64,000 nt of DNA from JAFAYN01 sp963733105 (GCA_963733105.1 CAVTCB010000018.1:744001-808000), one strand, 5' to 3'; counted from the stretch's first letter, positions 20,867 through 31,064 are shown. A program made the numbers and translations. Notes: generated from the letters alone by a model not told the origin.

Positions 20867-22679
20867 TCAACCCGCGCCCGGCCCGCCGCCGCGCGCCCCG
20901 CCCCCCGCCGCGTACCGCCCCACCCACCCCTGGAACACCGCCTCCTGCTCCGGCGTCGGCGCCGCCACGCGCCGCAGCACCGGGCGAATGGGTGGCGCCC
21001 GCTGCCAGCCGCACCGGGATCGTCACCAGCTCGTCGCGGCGGAAGACGGTGAGCTGCACCTCCTCCCCCTCCTTGCGCTCCATCACCCGCACCGCGATGT
21101 CGCGGCTGCTCACCCGCAGCCCGTCCAGCGCCAGCAGCTCGTCCCCCGCGTTCACCCCCGCGCGGTACGCCGGCGTCCCCGCGATCACCTGCGACACCAC
21201 GCTCTTCCCCGCCTCCTCCTTGAAGCGCAGCCCCAGCCAGAGCGGCGGCCCCGGGGGAGGCCCCATCGGTCCCCCCGGCATGGGCCCCGGCCCCATGGGC
21301 CCCATCGGTCCGGGCTCCACCCGCTCCAGCCCCGCCAGCGCCAGCGTCCCGTCGAAGTCCGGGTCCTCCGTGCTCCGCAGCGCCACCCGGAAGAACTCCT
21401 CCATCCGGTCCCCCGCCACCTCCTCCACCAGGTCCTGGATCCCCTCCTCCGGGAACCCCACGTCCCGCTTCCCGTAGCGCTCCCACATCAGCCGCAGCAC
21501 GTCGTCCAGCGACCGTTCCCCGCCCGTGGCCCCCCGGATGCGCAGGTCCAGGAGCATCGCCACCATCGCGCCCTTCACGTAGTAGGAGACCTGCGAGTTG
21601 ATCGCGTTCTCGTCCTGCCGGTAGTACTTGATCCACGCGTCGAACGACGACTCCTCCAGCGTGTGCGCCTGGCGGCCGGGCACCCCCAGGAGCCCCGCCG
21701 TCACCTCCCCCATCCGCTCCAGGAAGCGCCCCTGCGGCATCACCCCCGCGCGGAACAGGAGGACGTCCGTGTAGTAGGTGGTGAACCCCTCCACGATCCA
21801 CAGGTTGCGCGTGTAGTTCTCGCGCGTGTAGTCGAAGGGCCCCAGCACCGCCGGCCGGATGCGCTTCCCGTTCCAGGCGTGGAAGTACTCGTGCGCCACC
21901 AGCACGATCGCGCGCTCGTAGTCCCGCCCGCGGAAGCCCCAGCGGTCCAGCACGATCGAGGTGGAGTTGCGGTGCTCCAGCCCCCCGTACTGCCCGGGCA
22001 CCACGTGCAGGATGAACGTGTACTCGTCGTACGGGATCTCCCCGAACAGCTCCTTCGCCGCCATGACCACCCTGCGCGTGTCCTCCACCAGGCGCCCCGT
22101 CTCGTGGTTGCCGCGCCCCCAGATCGCGTAGCGGTGCGTCCTCCCCTCCTGCTCCCACTCCACCAGCTCGTGCGTCCCCATCTCCAGCGGGCAGTCCACC
22201 AGCTCGTCGTAGTCCGCCGCCGTGAACGCGTCCGGGCGCTCCGTCTTCCCCAGCCCCGTCGTGATCCTCCACCCCTCCGGCGCCTCCACCTCCAGCCGCA
22301 CCGGCTCGTGCTCCCGCCCCGGGACGTAGAAGAAGATGCTCGTCCCGTTCACGTAGGCGTGCGACGCGTCCAGGTGGCAGGTGCGCACCGACAGCTCGAA
22401 GGCGTAGAGCGCGTACCGCACCCGGAGCGTCCCGTCCGCCGGGGCCTCCACCCGCCAGGTGTGCTTGTCCGTCTTCTCCGTCCCCAGCGGCGCCCCCGAG
22501 CCGTCCTCCGCGCGCAGCTCCATCACGTGGCGCGCGAAGTCGCGGATCAGGTACGAGCCCGGCGCCCAGGCGGGCATCACCAGCTCCACGGGGCCGCGGA
22601 CGTCGTCCACCCGCATCTCCACGCGGAACAGGTGCGTGTGGGGTTCCGGCATTCCGAGGCGGTAAAGGATCTCCGGCAT
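20867..22679 (-). CDS. M61-family aminopeptidase with PDZ domain
   Basis: A metallopeptidase of about 600 residues related to glycyl aminopeptidase. The zinc site is HEYFHAWNGKR (HExxH, about residue 253), and the third ligand Glu is in WIVEGFTTYYTD. An N-terminal beta-sandwich precedes the catalytic part. Near the C-terminus a Met/Gly/Pro-rich linker leads into a PDZ domain (PLWLGLRFKEEAG ... PAYRAGVNAGDELLALDGLRV). No signal peptide is visible, so it is probably cytoplasmic. One inserted base near 20985 displaces the last 37 residues (PTPEQEAVFQGWVGRY then stop at 20867); uncorrected, the frame would run through the tRNA gene. Substrates of this group are poorly known. Confidence 0.87.
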
Positions 22680-22755
22680 GGGTCGGCGTGTGCGTGTCGG
22701 AAACGTGAGCAGGGGCGCGGACCACGACGGTCCGCGCCCCTGCGGGATATTCGGT

Positions 22756-23785
22756 CTAGCGGGAGTTGCGGCGGCCGCGCAGCGCCAGCCCCAGCAGCGC
22801 CCCCGCCACCACCCCGGCGCCGATCGCCGCGGGCTTCGCGAAGCGGCTCAGCGGCGACTCGCGCGCGATGCTCCCCGCGATGAACAGCACGTTGGCCGGG
22901 CGCTCCGCCAGGCGGCGCATCAGGTAGGGGTACCAGGAGCTCGCCGAAGGGGACGTACACCCGCACCTTGTACCCCTCCTCGCGCAGCCGCGTCTGCAGG
23001 TCGCGGCGGATGCCGTAGAGCATCTGGAACTCGAACGAGTCCTTGGAGACCCCCGCCTCCCAGGCGTAGCGACGCGTCGCGGCGATCATCGCCTCGTCGT
23101 GCGTCGCGATGGCCGGGTACACGCCGCGGGAGAGGAGCGTCTGCATCTCCTCCACGAACATGCGGTCCACGTCCGCCTTGTCCGGGAAGGCCACCGTCGC
23201 CGGCTCCTTGTACGCCCCCTTCACCAGGCGCACCCGCGACCCCAGCGCCATCATCCGCTCCAGGTCGTCCGGCGTGCGGCGGAGGTACGACTGGAGCACC
23301 GTCCCCACGTTGTGGAAGCCGTCCGCCCAGAGCGCCTCCACCAGCGCCACCGTCCGCTCCGTGTACTCGCTCGACTCCATGTCCAGGCGGACGAAGACCT
23401 CCCCCTCGCCGTCGCCCAGCTCCCGCGCCCGCCCCAGCACCCGCTCGATGTTCGCGCGGCAGAACGCCTCGTCGATGTCCAGCCCCAGCTGCGTGGGCTT
23501 CATGGAGAGGTTCGCGTCGATCCCCTCCGCCGCGATCCGCTCCAGGATCCGCACCGCCATCTCCGTCGCCGCCTCCGCCTCCTCGCGCGTCGCCACCGAC
23601 TCGCCCAGGAAGTCCAGCGACACGCTGAGGTCCGCGCGGTTCAGCTCCCGGGCCGCCGCCACCGCGTCGTCCACCGTGTCGCCGGCCACGAAGCGCTCCG
23701 CCATGCGGCGCGAGATCGGCGTCCCGGTCACCACGCGCTGCGCGGCGGGGCTCTGGCTGAGGTACAGCAGGCTCTGTCTGAGCAT
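22756..23785 (-). CDS. Proline dehydrogenase
   Basis: An FAD-dependent enzyme oxidising proline to pyrroline-5-carboxylate. The TIM-barrel motifs are visible: VRLVKGAYKEPATVAFPDK, AIATHDEAMIAATRRYA and FEFQMLYGIRRDLQTRL, then VRVYVPFGE. One inserted base near 22944 shifts the frame after PFGE; corrected, it continues SWYPYLMRRLAERPANV, as in single-domain proline dehydrogenases. It then ends in an unusual Gly/Ala-rich hydrophobic tail (AAIGAGVVAGALLGLAL) followed by basic residues, which may anchor the enzyme in the membrane near the quinone pool. The gene follows the stop of the upstream small gene with no gap, so they share a transcript. Confidence 0.88.
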
Positions 23786-24187
23786 CTACGTCGGTTCCGC
23801 GTTCGGGCGGTGAGTCTCGTGGGGGTCCGGCTCGGAGCGGTCGCGTATGGCGGCGTCCAGGATCTCCTTCACCCGGGCCAGGGAGAGCGCCTCCAGCACC
23901 TTCCGCGCCTCCTCCTCCGTCCTCCCCCGGGCCAGGTCGTCCGTCTCCAGGTGCCCCATCACCGCCGTCCCGGAGGCCGACCAGCGCAGGAACACCAGGT
24001 AGGCCGCCCAGGGCTCCTCCGGGTCGTCCGAGGCGTCCGTCTCCACGGCCGCCGTGTACGGCTCCCCGTCGGCGCCCTCGAACCCCGGCGCCCGGCCATG
24101 GACGGCCGGGTACCCGCCGAGCGTGGTGTCGTCCACCCCCTCGGGAGTCTCGGGATTGAGCCGGTCCTCCGCGTTCCGGAAGAACAT
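23786..24187 (-). CDS. Hypothetical acidic protein in the proline dehydrogenase operon
   Basis: A 133-residue acidic protein from ATG 24187. It has a central stretch EEPWAAYLVFLRWSASGTAVMGHLETDDLARG, then a helical segment with ARKVLEALSLARVKEILDAAI, and a His/Pro-rich tail. I do not recognise the family. Its stop codon is immediately followed by the proline dehydrogenase start, so co-translation is likely. It is divergent from the oxidoreductase gene. Confidence 0.6.
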   Translation of the reverse strand: MFFRNAEDRLNPETPEGVDDTTLGGYPAVHGRAPGFEGADGEPYTAAVETDASDDPEEPWAAYLVFLRWSASGTAVMGHLETDDLARGRTEEEARKVLEALSLARVKEILDAAIRDRSEPDPHETHRPNAEPT

Positions 24188-24270
24188 GGCCGGCAAGGTA
24201 ACGTCCCGCCGCCGCTCGCGACAGACCGCGCCTCCCCCGCGAAACGCTCCCGTACCCACCCGGTCACGGA

Positions 24271-24299
24271 TTGCACGCCCCGCGCCCCGCGCCTACCTT
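24271..24299 (+). promoter_or_regulatory. Predicted promoter
   Basis: TTGCAC, 17 bases, TACCTT, ending 55 bases before the oxidoreductase ATG. It fits the TANCTT -10 pattern seen at several genes here. Confidence 0.45.
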
Positions 24300-24354
24300 C
24301 GTCCCGCCCGGGAAGGCACTCCCGGCCCGCTCTCCACCCCGTCCCGTCCCCACC

Positions 24355-25392
24355 ATGAGCCACACCATGCGCGCGGCGATCTTCCACGAGAACGGCGGCC
24401 CCGAGAAGGTGCTCGTCGAGGAGGTGCCGCGCCCGCGCCCCGGCCCCGGGCAGGTGCTGGTGCGGGTGGGCGCCGCCGCCATGAACCACCTGGACCTGTG
24501 GGTCCGCCGCGGGATCGGCATCGAGACCACCATGCCGCACGTCGGCGGCTCCGACGTCGCCGGGACGGTGGAGGAGCTGGGGGAGGGGGCCTCCGGCGTG
24601 TCCGTCGGCGAGCGGGTGGTGGTGAACCCCTCGGTCGGGTGCGGCCGCTGCGAGTGGTGCGCCTCGGGCGAAGTGCCGCTCTGCCCCGGCTTCCGCATCG
24701 TCGGCGAGCACCTGGACGGCGGCTTCGCCGAGTACGTCGCCGTCCCCGCCGCCAACGCGTACCGGCTCCCCGACGACGTCTCCTTCGAGACCGCCGCCGC
24801 GCTCCCCGTCTCCTACCAGACCGCGTGGCGGGCCGTCGTGTCCCGGGCGCGGGTGCGGCCGGGGGAGGACGTCCTGGTGCTGGGCGCCTCCGGGGGCACC
24901 GCCATCGCCGCCGTCCAGGTGGCCAAGCTCTCCGGCGCGCGCGTGTTCGCCGTGACGTCGGGCGCCGACAACGCCGCGCGCGTCCGCGACCTCGGGGCCG
25001 ACGTCGTCTACGACCGCGACGAAGTCGACTTCAGCCGGCAGGTGTTCGCCGACACGGGGAAGCGGGGCGTGGACGTGGTGGTGGAGAACGTGGGCGAGGC
25101 CACCTGGAAGGGGAGCGTGCGGGCGCTGGCCAGGGGCGGCCGTCTCGTCTGCTACGGCGCCACCACCGGCCACCGGGGCGAGCTGGACCTGCGGGTGCTC
25201 TTCTGGAAGCAGGTGGAGATCATCGGGACCACCATGTCCTCCGTCCCCGAGTTCGAGGCCATGCTCCGGTGCGCGTTCCAGGGGCGGCTCCGTCCGGTCG
25301 TCGACAGCGTGCTCCCGCTGGAGCGGGCGCGCGAGGCGCACGAGCGGCTGGAGGCGGGTGGGCAGTTCGGGAAGATCGTCCTGGTGCCCTGA
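24355..25392 (+). CDS. Zinc-binding medium-chain alcohol dehydrogenase
   Basis: A 345-residue MDR-family oxidoreductase. It has the structural-zinc cysteines in VGCGRCEWCASGEVPLCPG, a catalytic-domain GGSDVAGTVEELGEG motif, the nucleotide-binding GASGGTAIAAVQVAKLSGA and a C-terminal FGKIVLV. A catalytic-zinc Cys is not obvious (NHLDLWVRRG stands where CxxD would be), which suits quinone- or enone-reducing members. The ATG at 24355 is preferred over an in-frame ATG at 24271 because the latter falls on the promoter. The gene is monocistronic, followed by palindromic DNA. Confidence 0.85.
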   Translation: MSHTMRAAIFHENGGPEKVLVEEVPRPRPGPGQVLVRVGAAAMNHLDLWVRRGIGIETTMPHVGGSDVAGTVEELGEGASGVSVGERVVVNPSVGCGRCEWCASGEVPLCPGFRIVGEHLDGGFAEYVAVPAANAYRLPDDVSFETAAALPVSYQTAWRAVVSRARVRPGEDVLVLGASGGTAIAAVQVAKLSGARVFAVTSGADNAARVRDLGADVVYDRDEVDFSRQVFADTGKRGVDVVVENVGEATWKGSVRALARGGRLVCYGATTGHRGELDLRVLFWKQVEIIGTTMSSVPEFEAMLRCAFQGRLRPVVDSVLPLERAREAHERLEAGGQFGKIVLVP

Positions 25393-25828
25393 GACTTTTT
25401 CGTGGGGCCGCTCCGGAGCCCGGCAAACCGCGCCGGTCTCCTCCGCGGGTCGCGTAGCCAGCCGAAACCGCCCGGCTGTCTCCGCTCCTGCTGCGTGAGC
25501 CCCGCGATACCGCCGCGGGTCTCCCTCCGCCTGCACGTGGGGGAACGGCAACACACCGCGGGCGGGAGCCTGACATCGTGGAGGGTGAGGATCGAAGCGT
25601 GGAAATGCCCCTCCCCCGGAACGGGGGAGGGTGGCGGCTCTAAGGCCGCCGGGTGGGGGCGCGCGGAGGGCGCCGGCCACCCTGTCCTCACCCCGGAGCT
25701 CGACCCGGTAGTTCTCCCCTCCCCTGCTTGCGGGGGAAGGGTTGGGGTGGGGGCTCTATACCATCAACGACAGCGGCGCCGCTCCCGTGGATCGGGCCGG
25801 CGCCGTTGTCGTTCCGGGATTTCCGAAG
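25393..25828. repeat. Gene-free stretch with palindromic repeats
   Basis: About 435 bases between convergent genes with no credible gene. It contains two G-rich hairpins of the family seen at 2972 and 6295 (25608-25631 and 25713-25752) and a GGCGGC/GCCGCC hairpin at 25633-25650. These could terminate transcription from both sides. Confidence 0.6.
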
Positions 25829-26044
25829 TCAGTCGTCGAGCCGCTTCACCGAAGCGGCCCGCGGGCCCTTCGGGTCCTCCTCGATGTCGAACTCCACCCG
25901 GTCCCCCCGCTTCAGCGACTTGAACCCCTCCATGTCGATTGCGGAGTGGTGCACGAACACATCCTTTCCCCCGTCGTCCGGACGAATGAAGCCGAAGCCC
26001 TTGTCGTCCTTGAAGAACTCCACGATGCCAGTCTGTCGAGCCAT
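25829..26044 (-). CDS. Cold-shock domain protein
   Basis: A 71-residue single cold-shock domain, an OB-fold that binds single-stranded RNA or DNA. RNP1 reads KGFGFIRPD and RNP2 reads VFVHHSAI; the C-terminus is VKRLDD. The usual K-W-F-N start is altered to VEFFKDDKGFGF, as in many non-enteric members. The start at 26044 gives the normal family length. Confidence 0.95.
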   Translation of the reverse strand: MARQTGIVEFFKDDKGFGFIRPDDGGKDVFVHHSAIDMEGFKSLKRGDRVEFDIEEDPKGPRAASVKRLDD

Positions 26045-26181
26045 GATGCCTCCGCTGAGACGGGACCGGACGTTTGCCGCTGCGCCGCCCCGTCCAGCGT
26101 CGCCGCGGTATGCTGACGGGGGGAACGCAACCGCAAAGAGCGTTCCGCACCTTTTTACTCCTTCCCGGGCCTGCGGGAGCC

Positions 26182-27039
26182 TCACCCGCCGCGCTCCGGG
26201 CGGGGCGCCCCCGTGAGCTCCAGCACCGCCACCTCCGGGCGGCACAGGAAGCGGACCGGGTAGTGCACCGTTCCCACCCCGCGCGACACGTACACCTGCG
26301 TCCACGGCCGGCGGCGCAGCCCCTCCTCGTACAGGTCGTCGCGCTGCGCCGGGTTCCTCAGCGCCCCCACCCAGGGGAGGCGCACCTGCCCCCCGTGCGT
26401 GTGCCCGCTCACCACCAGGTCCACCCGGTCGTGGGCGCGCCGGGCGCGCTCCGCCTGGTCCGGGTCGTGGGCCAGCAGGAGCGTGAAGTCCCGCGCCTCC
26501 GGCGGGGGGAGCACCTCCATCCGCGGGTCCCCCAGCGAGTAGTCGTCCACCCCCGCCACGCAGAGCCGCGCCCCGTTCACCTCGCGCAGCACCGCCGCGT
26601 TGGTGAGGTCCGCGATCCGCGGGTGCGCCCCCACCTGCCTGCGCCAGGTATCGATCCCCACCACGTGGTCGTGGTTCCCCGGCACCGCGTACACCCCCAG
26701 CGGCGCCTCCAGCTCCCCCAGCGCCGCCAGCACCCCCTGGAACCCCTCCGCGTCGTCCGCCGCGAAGTCCCCCGTCAGCGCGATCAGGTCCGGGCGCTCC
26801 GCCATCGCCATCCGGCAGGCGCGGCGGATCAGCGAGAGCGGCGTCCCCTCCCCGGCGTGCAGGTCCGTCAGCAGCGCCACGCGGAGCCCCTCCAGCCCCG
26901 GGTGCAGCCCGCGCACGTGGATGCGGGGGCGCGTCAGCTGCAGCCAGAGCGGCTCCACCAGGAACGCGTAGGCGCCCAGCGCGCCCGCGCCCGCCACGGC
27001 GGCGGAAAGGATCTTGCGGACGGTCGCGGGGCTCGGCAT
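26182..27039 (-). CDS. Membrane-anchored metallophosphoesterase
   Basis: A 285-residue calcineurin-like phosphoesterase. An N-terminal hydrophobic helix (ILSAAVAGAGALGAYAFLV) probably anchors it in the membrane. The metal-binding motifs are in order: LLTDLHAG (DxH), ALTGDFAAD (GDx), VPGNHDH (GNHD), LLAHDPD and SGHTHGGQVRLP (GHTHGGQ). This set is typical of YkuE-like phosphoesterases that act on lipid pyrophosphates or similar; the substrate is unknown. It is divergent from the aldolase gene. Confidence 0.9.
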   Translation of the reverse strand: MPSPATVRKILSAAVAGAGALGAYAFLVEPLWLQLTRPRIHVRGLHPGLEGLRVALLTDLHAGEGTPLSLIRRACRMAMAERPDLIALTGDFAADDAEGFQGVLAALGELEAPLGVYAVPGNHDHVVGIDTWRRQVGAHPRIADLTNAAVLREVNGARLCVAGVDDYSLGDPRMEVLPPPEARDFTLLLAHDPDQAERARRAHDRVDLVVSGHTHGGQVRLPWVGALRNPAQRDDLYEEGLRRRPWTQVYVSRGVGTVHYPVRFLCRPEVAVLELTGAPRPERGG

Positions 27040-27194
27040 GCCGTCGGGCGGTGCAAGCCGCAGACCAGGCGCGGCGCGCCCCTCCGCGCGCGCTTGCCAG
27101 CCCCCGTTTTCCGTCTATCTTGCTGTCCGCCGGAGCCGGGACGCCCCCGGGGACGGCCGACGCCGCACCCAAGAAACCAGATCACGAGGAGATC

Positions 27195-28676
27195 ATGTCC
27201 GATACGCTCACCGCCCGAAGCGACGACCGGGCCCTGCTCGAACAGGCCGACGTCCGGGCGCTGCTGGACGAGGTCGGCGGCGCCGTCCGCGTCACCGACG
27301 CCGGAGAGGTGGAGGTGGTGAGCGAGGACGCCCTCCGCGGCGCCGGGATCGACCGCCTGGTGCACGCCGCCGTCTTCGGCGAAACGGGCGTGCGCGACAC
27401 CGCCCGCTGGCTCATCGGCGAGGCCGGGCGCCGCGTGGGGATCGCCCCCGCCTCCATCCACGAGCTGTACCTCGCCCGCGGCCGCGGCGAGGTGGGCGGC
27501 TTCACCGTCCCCGCCATCAACGTCCGCGCCGCCTCCTACGACACCGCGCGCGCCCTGTTCGCCTCCGCGCGCGAGCTGGAGGTGGGAGCCGTCATCTGCG
27601 AGATCGCCCGCTCCGAGATCGGCTACACCGACCAGCGCCCCGTGGAGTACGTCACGGTGATGACCGCCGCCGCCCTCCGCGAGGGGTGGAGCGGCCCGCT
27701 CTTCATCCAGGGCGACCACTTCCAGCTCAACGCCAAGAAGTACCGGGCCGACGCCGATGCCGAGATGCGCGCCGTCAAGGACCTGATCAAGGAGGCGCTG
27801 CACGCCGGGTTCTACAACATCGACGTGGACACCTCCACCCTGGTGGACCTGGACCAGGAGGGGCTCGACGCCCAGCAGGCGCTCAACTACCGCCTCTCCG
27901 CCGAGCTGACGGCCTACGTCCGGCACTACCAGCCCGAGGGCGTCACCGTCTCCGTGGGCGGCGAGATCGGCGAGGTGGGGACCGAGAACTCCACCCCCGA
28001 GGAGCTGCGCGCCTACATGGACGGCTACGCCCGCGAGCTGAAGCGCATCGCCGAGCGCGCCGGGACCGCCATGGACGGGCTGTCCAAGATCTCCGTGCAG
28101 TCCGGCACCACCCACGGGGGGACCGTCCTTCCCGACGGCACCATCGCCGACGTGGCCATCGACTTCGAGACGCTCCGCACCCTCTCCGAGATCTCCCGGC
28201 GCGAGTACGGGCTCTCCGGGGCGGTGCAGCACGGCGCCTCCACCCTCCCGTCCTCCGCGTTCGGGAACTTCCCCGAGGTGGAGACCGCCGAGATCCACCT
28301 GGCCACCAACTTCCAGAACCTCTTCTACGACCACCCCTCCTTCCCGGCCGAGCTGCGCGAGCGGATGTACGAGCACTGCCGCCAGAGCTTCCCGGACGAG
28401 AGAAAGCCGAGCGACACGGAGCAGCAGTTCATCTACAAGGCCCGCAAGAAGGCCCTGGGCGCCTTCAAGCGCGAGCTGTGGGAGCTCCCCGAGGAGAGCC
28501 GCGCCGCCATCCGTGAGACGCTGCGCGAGCAGTTCGACTTCCTGTTCCGCCAGCTCCGGGTGAACGGGACGGCCGAGACCGTCCGCCGCGTGGTCACCGT
28601 CCCCGAGCTCCGCCGCTCCGGGCCCTCCGCCCTGCGCTTCAAGGCCGCCGAGGACGACTGGGACCTGTCCGACTGA
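27195..28676 (+). CDS. Class II fructose-bisphosphate aldolase, long form
   Basis: A 493-residue zinc-dependent aldolase. The start at 27195 follows GAGGAG and is 33 bases before the conserved core's N-terminus. Visible features are VPAINVRAASYDTARA, FIQGDHFQLNAKKYRAD (zinc/substrate region), FYNIDVDTSTLVDL, VSVGGEIGEVGTENSTPEEL and LSGAVQHGASTLP. This longer form is common outside the enteric bacteria and would split fructose-1,6-bisphosphate in glycolysis and gluconeogenesis; a tagatose- or related role cannot be excluded. It has its own upstream promoter-like sequence (TATCTT near 27117). Confidence 0.85.
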   Translation: MSDTLTARSDDRALLEQADVRALLDEVGGAVRVTDAGEVEVVSEDALRGAGIDRLVHAAVFGETGVRDTARWLIGEAGRRVGIAPASIHELYLARGRGEVGGFTVPAINVRAASYDTARALFASARELEVGAVICEIARSEIGYTDQRPVEYVTVMTAAALREGWSGPLFIQGDHFQLNAKKYRADADAEMRAVKDLIKEALHAGFYNIDVDTSTLVDLDQEGLDAQQALNYRLSAELTAYVRHYQPEGVTVSVGGEIGEVGTENSTPEELRAYMDGYARELKRIAERAGTAMDGLSKISVQSGTTHGGTVLPDGTIADVAIDFETLRTLSEISRREYGLSGAVQHGASTLPSSAFGNFPEVETAEIHLATNFQNLFYDHPSFPAELRERMYEHCRQSFPDERKPSDTEQQFIYKARKKALGAFKRELWELPEESRAAIRETLREQFDFLFRQLRVNGTAETVRRVVTVPELRRSGPSALRFKAAEDDWDLSD

Positions 28677-28884
28677 CCCGCGGCTCCGCCGCCGCGCGCT
28701 CCCGGGCCGGGTGCGCCGCCTCCGGGCGGCCCCCGGCCCTCCGCGTTCCCCGCCGGGACGGGAGCGGAACGAAACCTGCCTGTCGCTCCCCGCAGACCCG
28801 CTCCCCGCCCGGCGCCCCCCGCGTCCCGGGACCCACGGCGAGCGCCAGACTCCACACACCCGCGAAGAGCCCGGACCACCTCCG

Positions 28885-29592
28885 ATGCTCCAGGAAGCAG
28901 ACGTGGGCAGCGAAGCCGAACGCTCCGAAGCGCTCTCCATCCGCGCCAACAAGCTCGACATCCTCGAGCGGCTGGCCGACGACCTGGCGCACGAGATCCG
29001 CAACCCCCTGCACTCCATGGTCATCAACCTGGAGGTGCTGAAGCGCCGCGTCTCCCGGTGGAGCGCCGAGGAGCAGACGGACGCCCTGCGCTACATCGGG
29101 GTGCTGGGGACCGAGCTGGACCGCGTCACCCGGCGCATCGACCTCCTCCTCCGCCTCACCCGCCCCGCCCGCCGCGCCGAGCCCGCCACCCTGGACGAGC
29201 TGGTGGCCGAGCTGATGGAGCTGGTGCAGATCGAGGGGCGCAGGCAGGAGGTGGAGGTCCGCTACGAGTCCGCCGCCCAGCTCGCCCGCGTCCACGTCCC
29301 GCGCGAGCCGGTGCGCCAGGTGATCCTGGACCTCATCCTCCACGCCCTGGACCACCTGGGCCCCGGGGGGACCCTCCTGATCCGCACCACCCAGGACGGC
29401 GAGCGGGCGTCCATCTCCGTGTCCGCCACGGACGCCGAGGGCGCCCCCGTCCCCCTCGAGGGGAACGGCGCGGCGGGTCCCGCCGTCGCGCGCCTCCCGG
29501 TGGCGCGGGCCCTCGCCGACGAGATCGGGGGCCTCGTCGAGCCCTCCGACGGCCCCGTGATGACCTTCTCCGTCCCCGTCCAGCGCGGCTGA
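28885..29592 (+). CDS. Soluble sensor histidine kinase (NtrB-like)
   Basis: A 235-residue kinase with no membrane segment. The H-box is LADDLAHEIRNPLHSM with the phospho-acceptor His, followed by a dimerisation helix pair. The ATPase half is short and degenerate: I see VRQVILDLILHALDHLGPGGTLLIRT (N box with a D/H in place of the usual Asn) but no clear G1 box. It therefore may be a poor kinase or mainly a phosphatase. It lies just upstream of the sigma-54 activator gene, which makes the two a likely two-component pair. Confidence 0.8.
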   Translation: MLQEADVGSEAERSEALSIRANKLDILERLADDLAHEIRNPLHSMVINLEVLKRRVSRWSAEEQTDALRYIGVLGTELDRVTRRIDLLLRLTRPARRAEPATLDELVAELMELVQIEGRRQEVEVRYESAAQLARVHVPREPVRQVILDLILHALDHLGPGGTLLIRTTQDGERASISVSATDAEGAPVPLEGNGAAGPAVARLPVARALADEIGGLVEPSDGPVMTFSVPVQRG

Positions 29593-29631
29593 CCGCCCGT
29601 AACTCGTTGCCCCCCCGGCCCCAACGCCGGG

Positions 29632-29661
29632 TTGACCGCCCCCGCCGCTCCGCGCTATCTT
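29632..29661 (+). promoter_or_regulatory. Promoter of the sigma-54 activator gene
   Basis: TTGACC (29632-29637), 18 bases, TATCTT (29656-29661), about 40 bases before the start codon. It suggests the regulator gene can be transcribed separately from the kinase gene. Confidence 0.6.
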
Positions 29662-29702
29662 CCCTGGTTGGATAAACAGGCGACTCCCTACCTCGAGCGG
29701 GT

Positions 29703-31064
29703 ATGCAAGCGAAGATTCTGGTTGCGGACGACGAGCGCCACATCGCCGAGGGGCTCCAGATGCTCCTGGGCGAGGACGGATACGAGGTCGACACGGCCAC
29801 GGACGGCAACGCCGCGTGGGAGATGATCCGCGACGGCGGCTACGGCCTGGTCCTCGCCGACCTCCGCATGCCGGAAGTCGACGGGCTGGAGCTGTTCGCC
29901 CGCATGCGCAAGGCGGGGATCGCCAGCGAGGTCATCATCATCACCGGCGCCGCCTCCGTGGACTCCGCCGTCGCGGCCATGCGCGAGGGCGCCTACGACT
30001 ACCTGGAGAAGCCCCTCAACGTGGGGCGGCTCAAGGCGCTGATCCCCAAGGCGCTGGAAGCGTACCAGGTCAAGCAGGCCAACCGCCTCCTGGCGGAGCG
30101 CCTCGCCAACCTGACCCGCTTCGGCGACCTCATCGGCCAGTCGGAGGAGATGCGGGGGATCTACGGCACCATCGAGGCCGTGGCCCCCGCCAGCGCCAGC
30201 GTCCTCATCGTGGGCGAGAGCGGGACCGGGAAGGAGCTGGTGGCCCGCGCCCTCCACGAGAAGTCCAACCGCGCCAAGGGCCCCTTCATCGCCATCAACT
30301 GCGGCGCCTTCCCCCGCGAGATCCTGGAGAACGAGCTCTTCGGGCACGAGAAGGGCGCGTTCACCGGCGCCATCAACGAGAAGGCCGGGTGCTTCGAGCT
30401 GGCCGACGGGGGGACGCTCTTCCTGGACGAGGTCGCGGAGATGGAGCCCGACATCCAGGTCAAGTTCCTCCGCGCCCTGGAGCAGCGCTCCTTCCGCCGC
30501 CTGGGCGGGAAGAAGGAGATCTCCGTGGACATCCGCGTGGTGGCGGCCACCAACAAGAACATCAACAAGGCGGTCGAGGAGGGGAAGCTCCGCGAGGACC
30601 TGTACCACCGCCTCGCCGTGATCCCCCTCCTCCTCCCCCCGCTCCGCGACCGCCGCGGCGACGTGCGGCTCCTGGCCGAGTCGTTCCTGCGCCGCTTCTC
30701 CGAGGAGAACGGCAAGGACATCCGGGGCTTCGCCCCCGAGGCGCTGGAGTTCATCAACGCCTACCGCTGGCCGGGCAACGTCCGCGAGCTCAAGAACGCC
30801 ATCGAGCGCGCGGTGATCTTCGCCCGCGGGCAGGAGATCAGCTTCCAGGACCTCCGCGCCCACGAGCTGATCTCCTCCGAGGACCGCGAGGTCCGCATCC
30901 CGGTGGGGACCTCGGTGGAGCAGGCCGAGCGGACGCTGGTGCTCAAGACCTTCTCCTTCGTGGACGGCGACTACACCAAGGCCGCCACCATGCTGGGGCT
31001 CCAGGAGGAGGAGCTGCGCAACCGCCTCACCCAGTTCATCGGGCTCCAGACCGCCGAGGTCTGA
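29703..31064 (+). CDS. Sigma-54-dependent response regulator (NtrC-type)
   Basis: A 453-residue regulator. The receiver domain has LVADDE, the phospho-acceptor Asp in LVLADLRMPEVDG, and the Lys in LEKPLN. The AAA+ domain has the Walker A GESGTGKELVARAL, the sigma-54 contact loop GAFTGA, Walker B LFLDEVAEM and the arginine finger region WPGNVRELKNAIERA. The C-terminal domain is a Fis-type HTH (TKAATMLGLQEEELRNRL) that is shorter than average. It should open sigma-54 promoters; a good candidate lies 80 bases downstream. Partner kinase: the preceding gene. Confidence 0.95.
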   Translation: MQAKILVADDERHIAEGLQMLLGEDGYEVDTATDGNAAWEMIRDGGYGLVLADLRMPEVDGLELFARMRKAGIASEVIIITGAASVDSAVAAMREGAYDYLEKPLNVGRLKALIPKALEAYQVKQANRLLAERLANLTRFGDLIGQSEEMRGIYGTIEAVAPASASVLIVGESGTGKELVARALHEKSNRAKGPFIAINCGAFPREILENELFGHEKGAFTGAINEKAGCFELADGGTLFLDEVAEMEPDIQVKFLRALEQRSFRRLGGKKEISVDIRVVAATNKNINKAVEEGKLREDLYHRLAVIPLLLPPLRDRRGDVRLLAESFLRRFSEENGKDIRGFAPEALEFINAYRWPGNVRELKNAIERAVIFARGQEISFQDLRAHELISSEDREVRIPVGTSVEQAERTLVLKTFSFVDGDYTKAATMLGLQEEELRNRLTQFIGLQTAEV

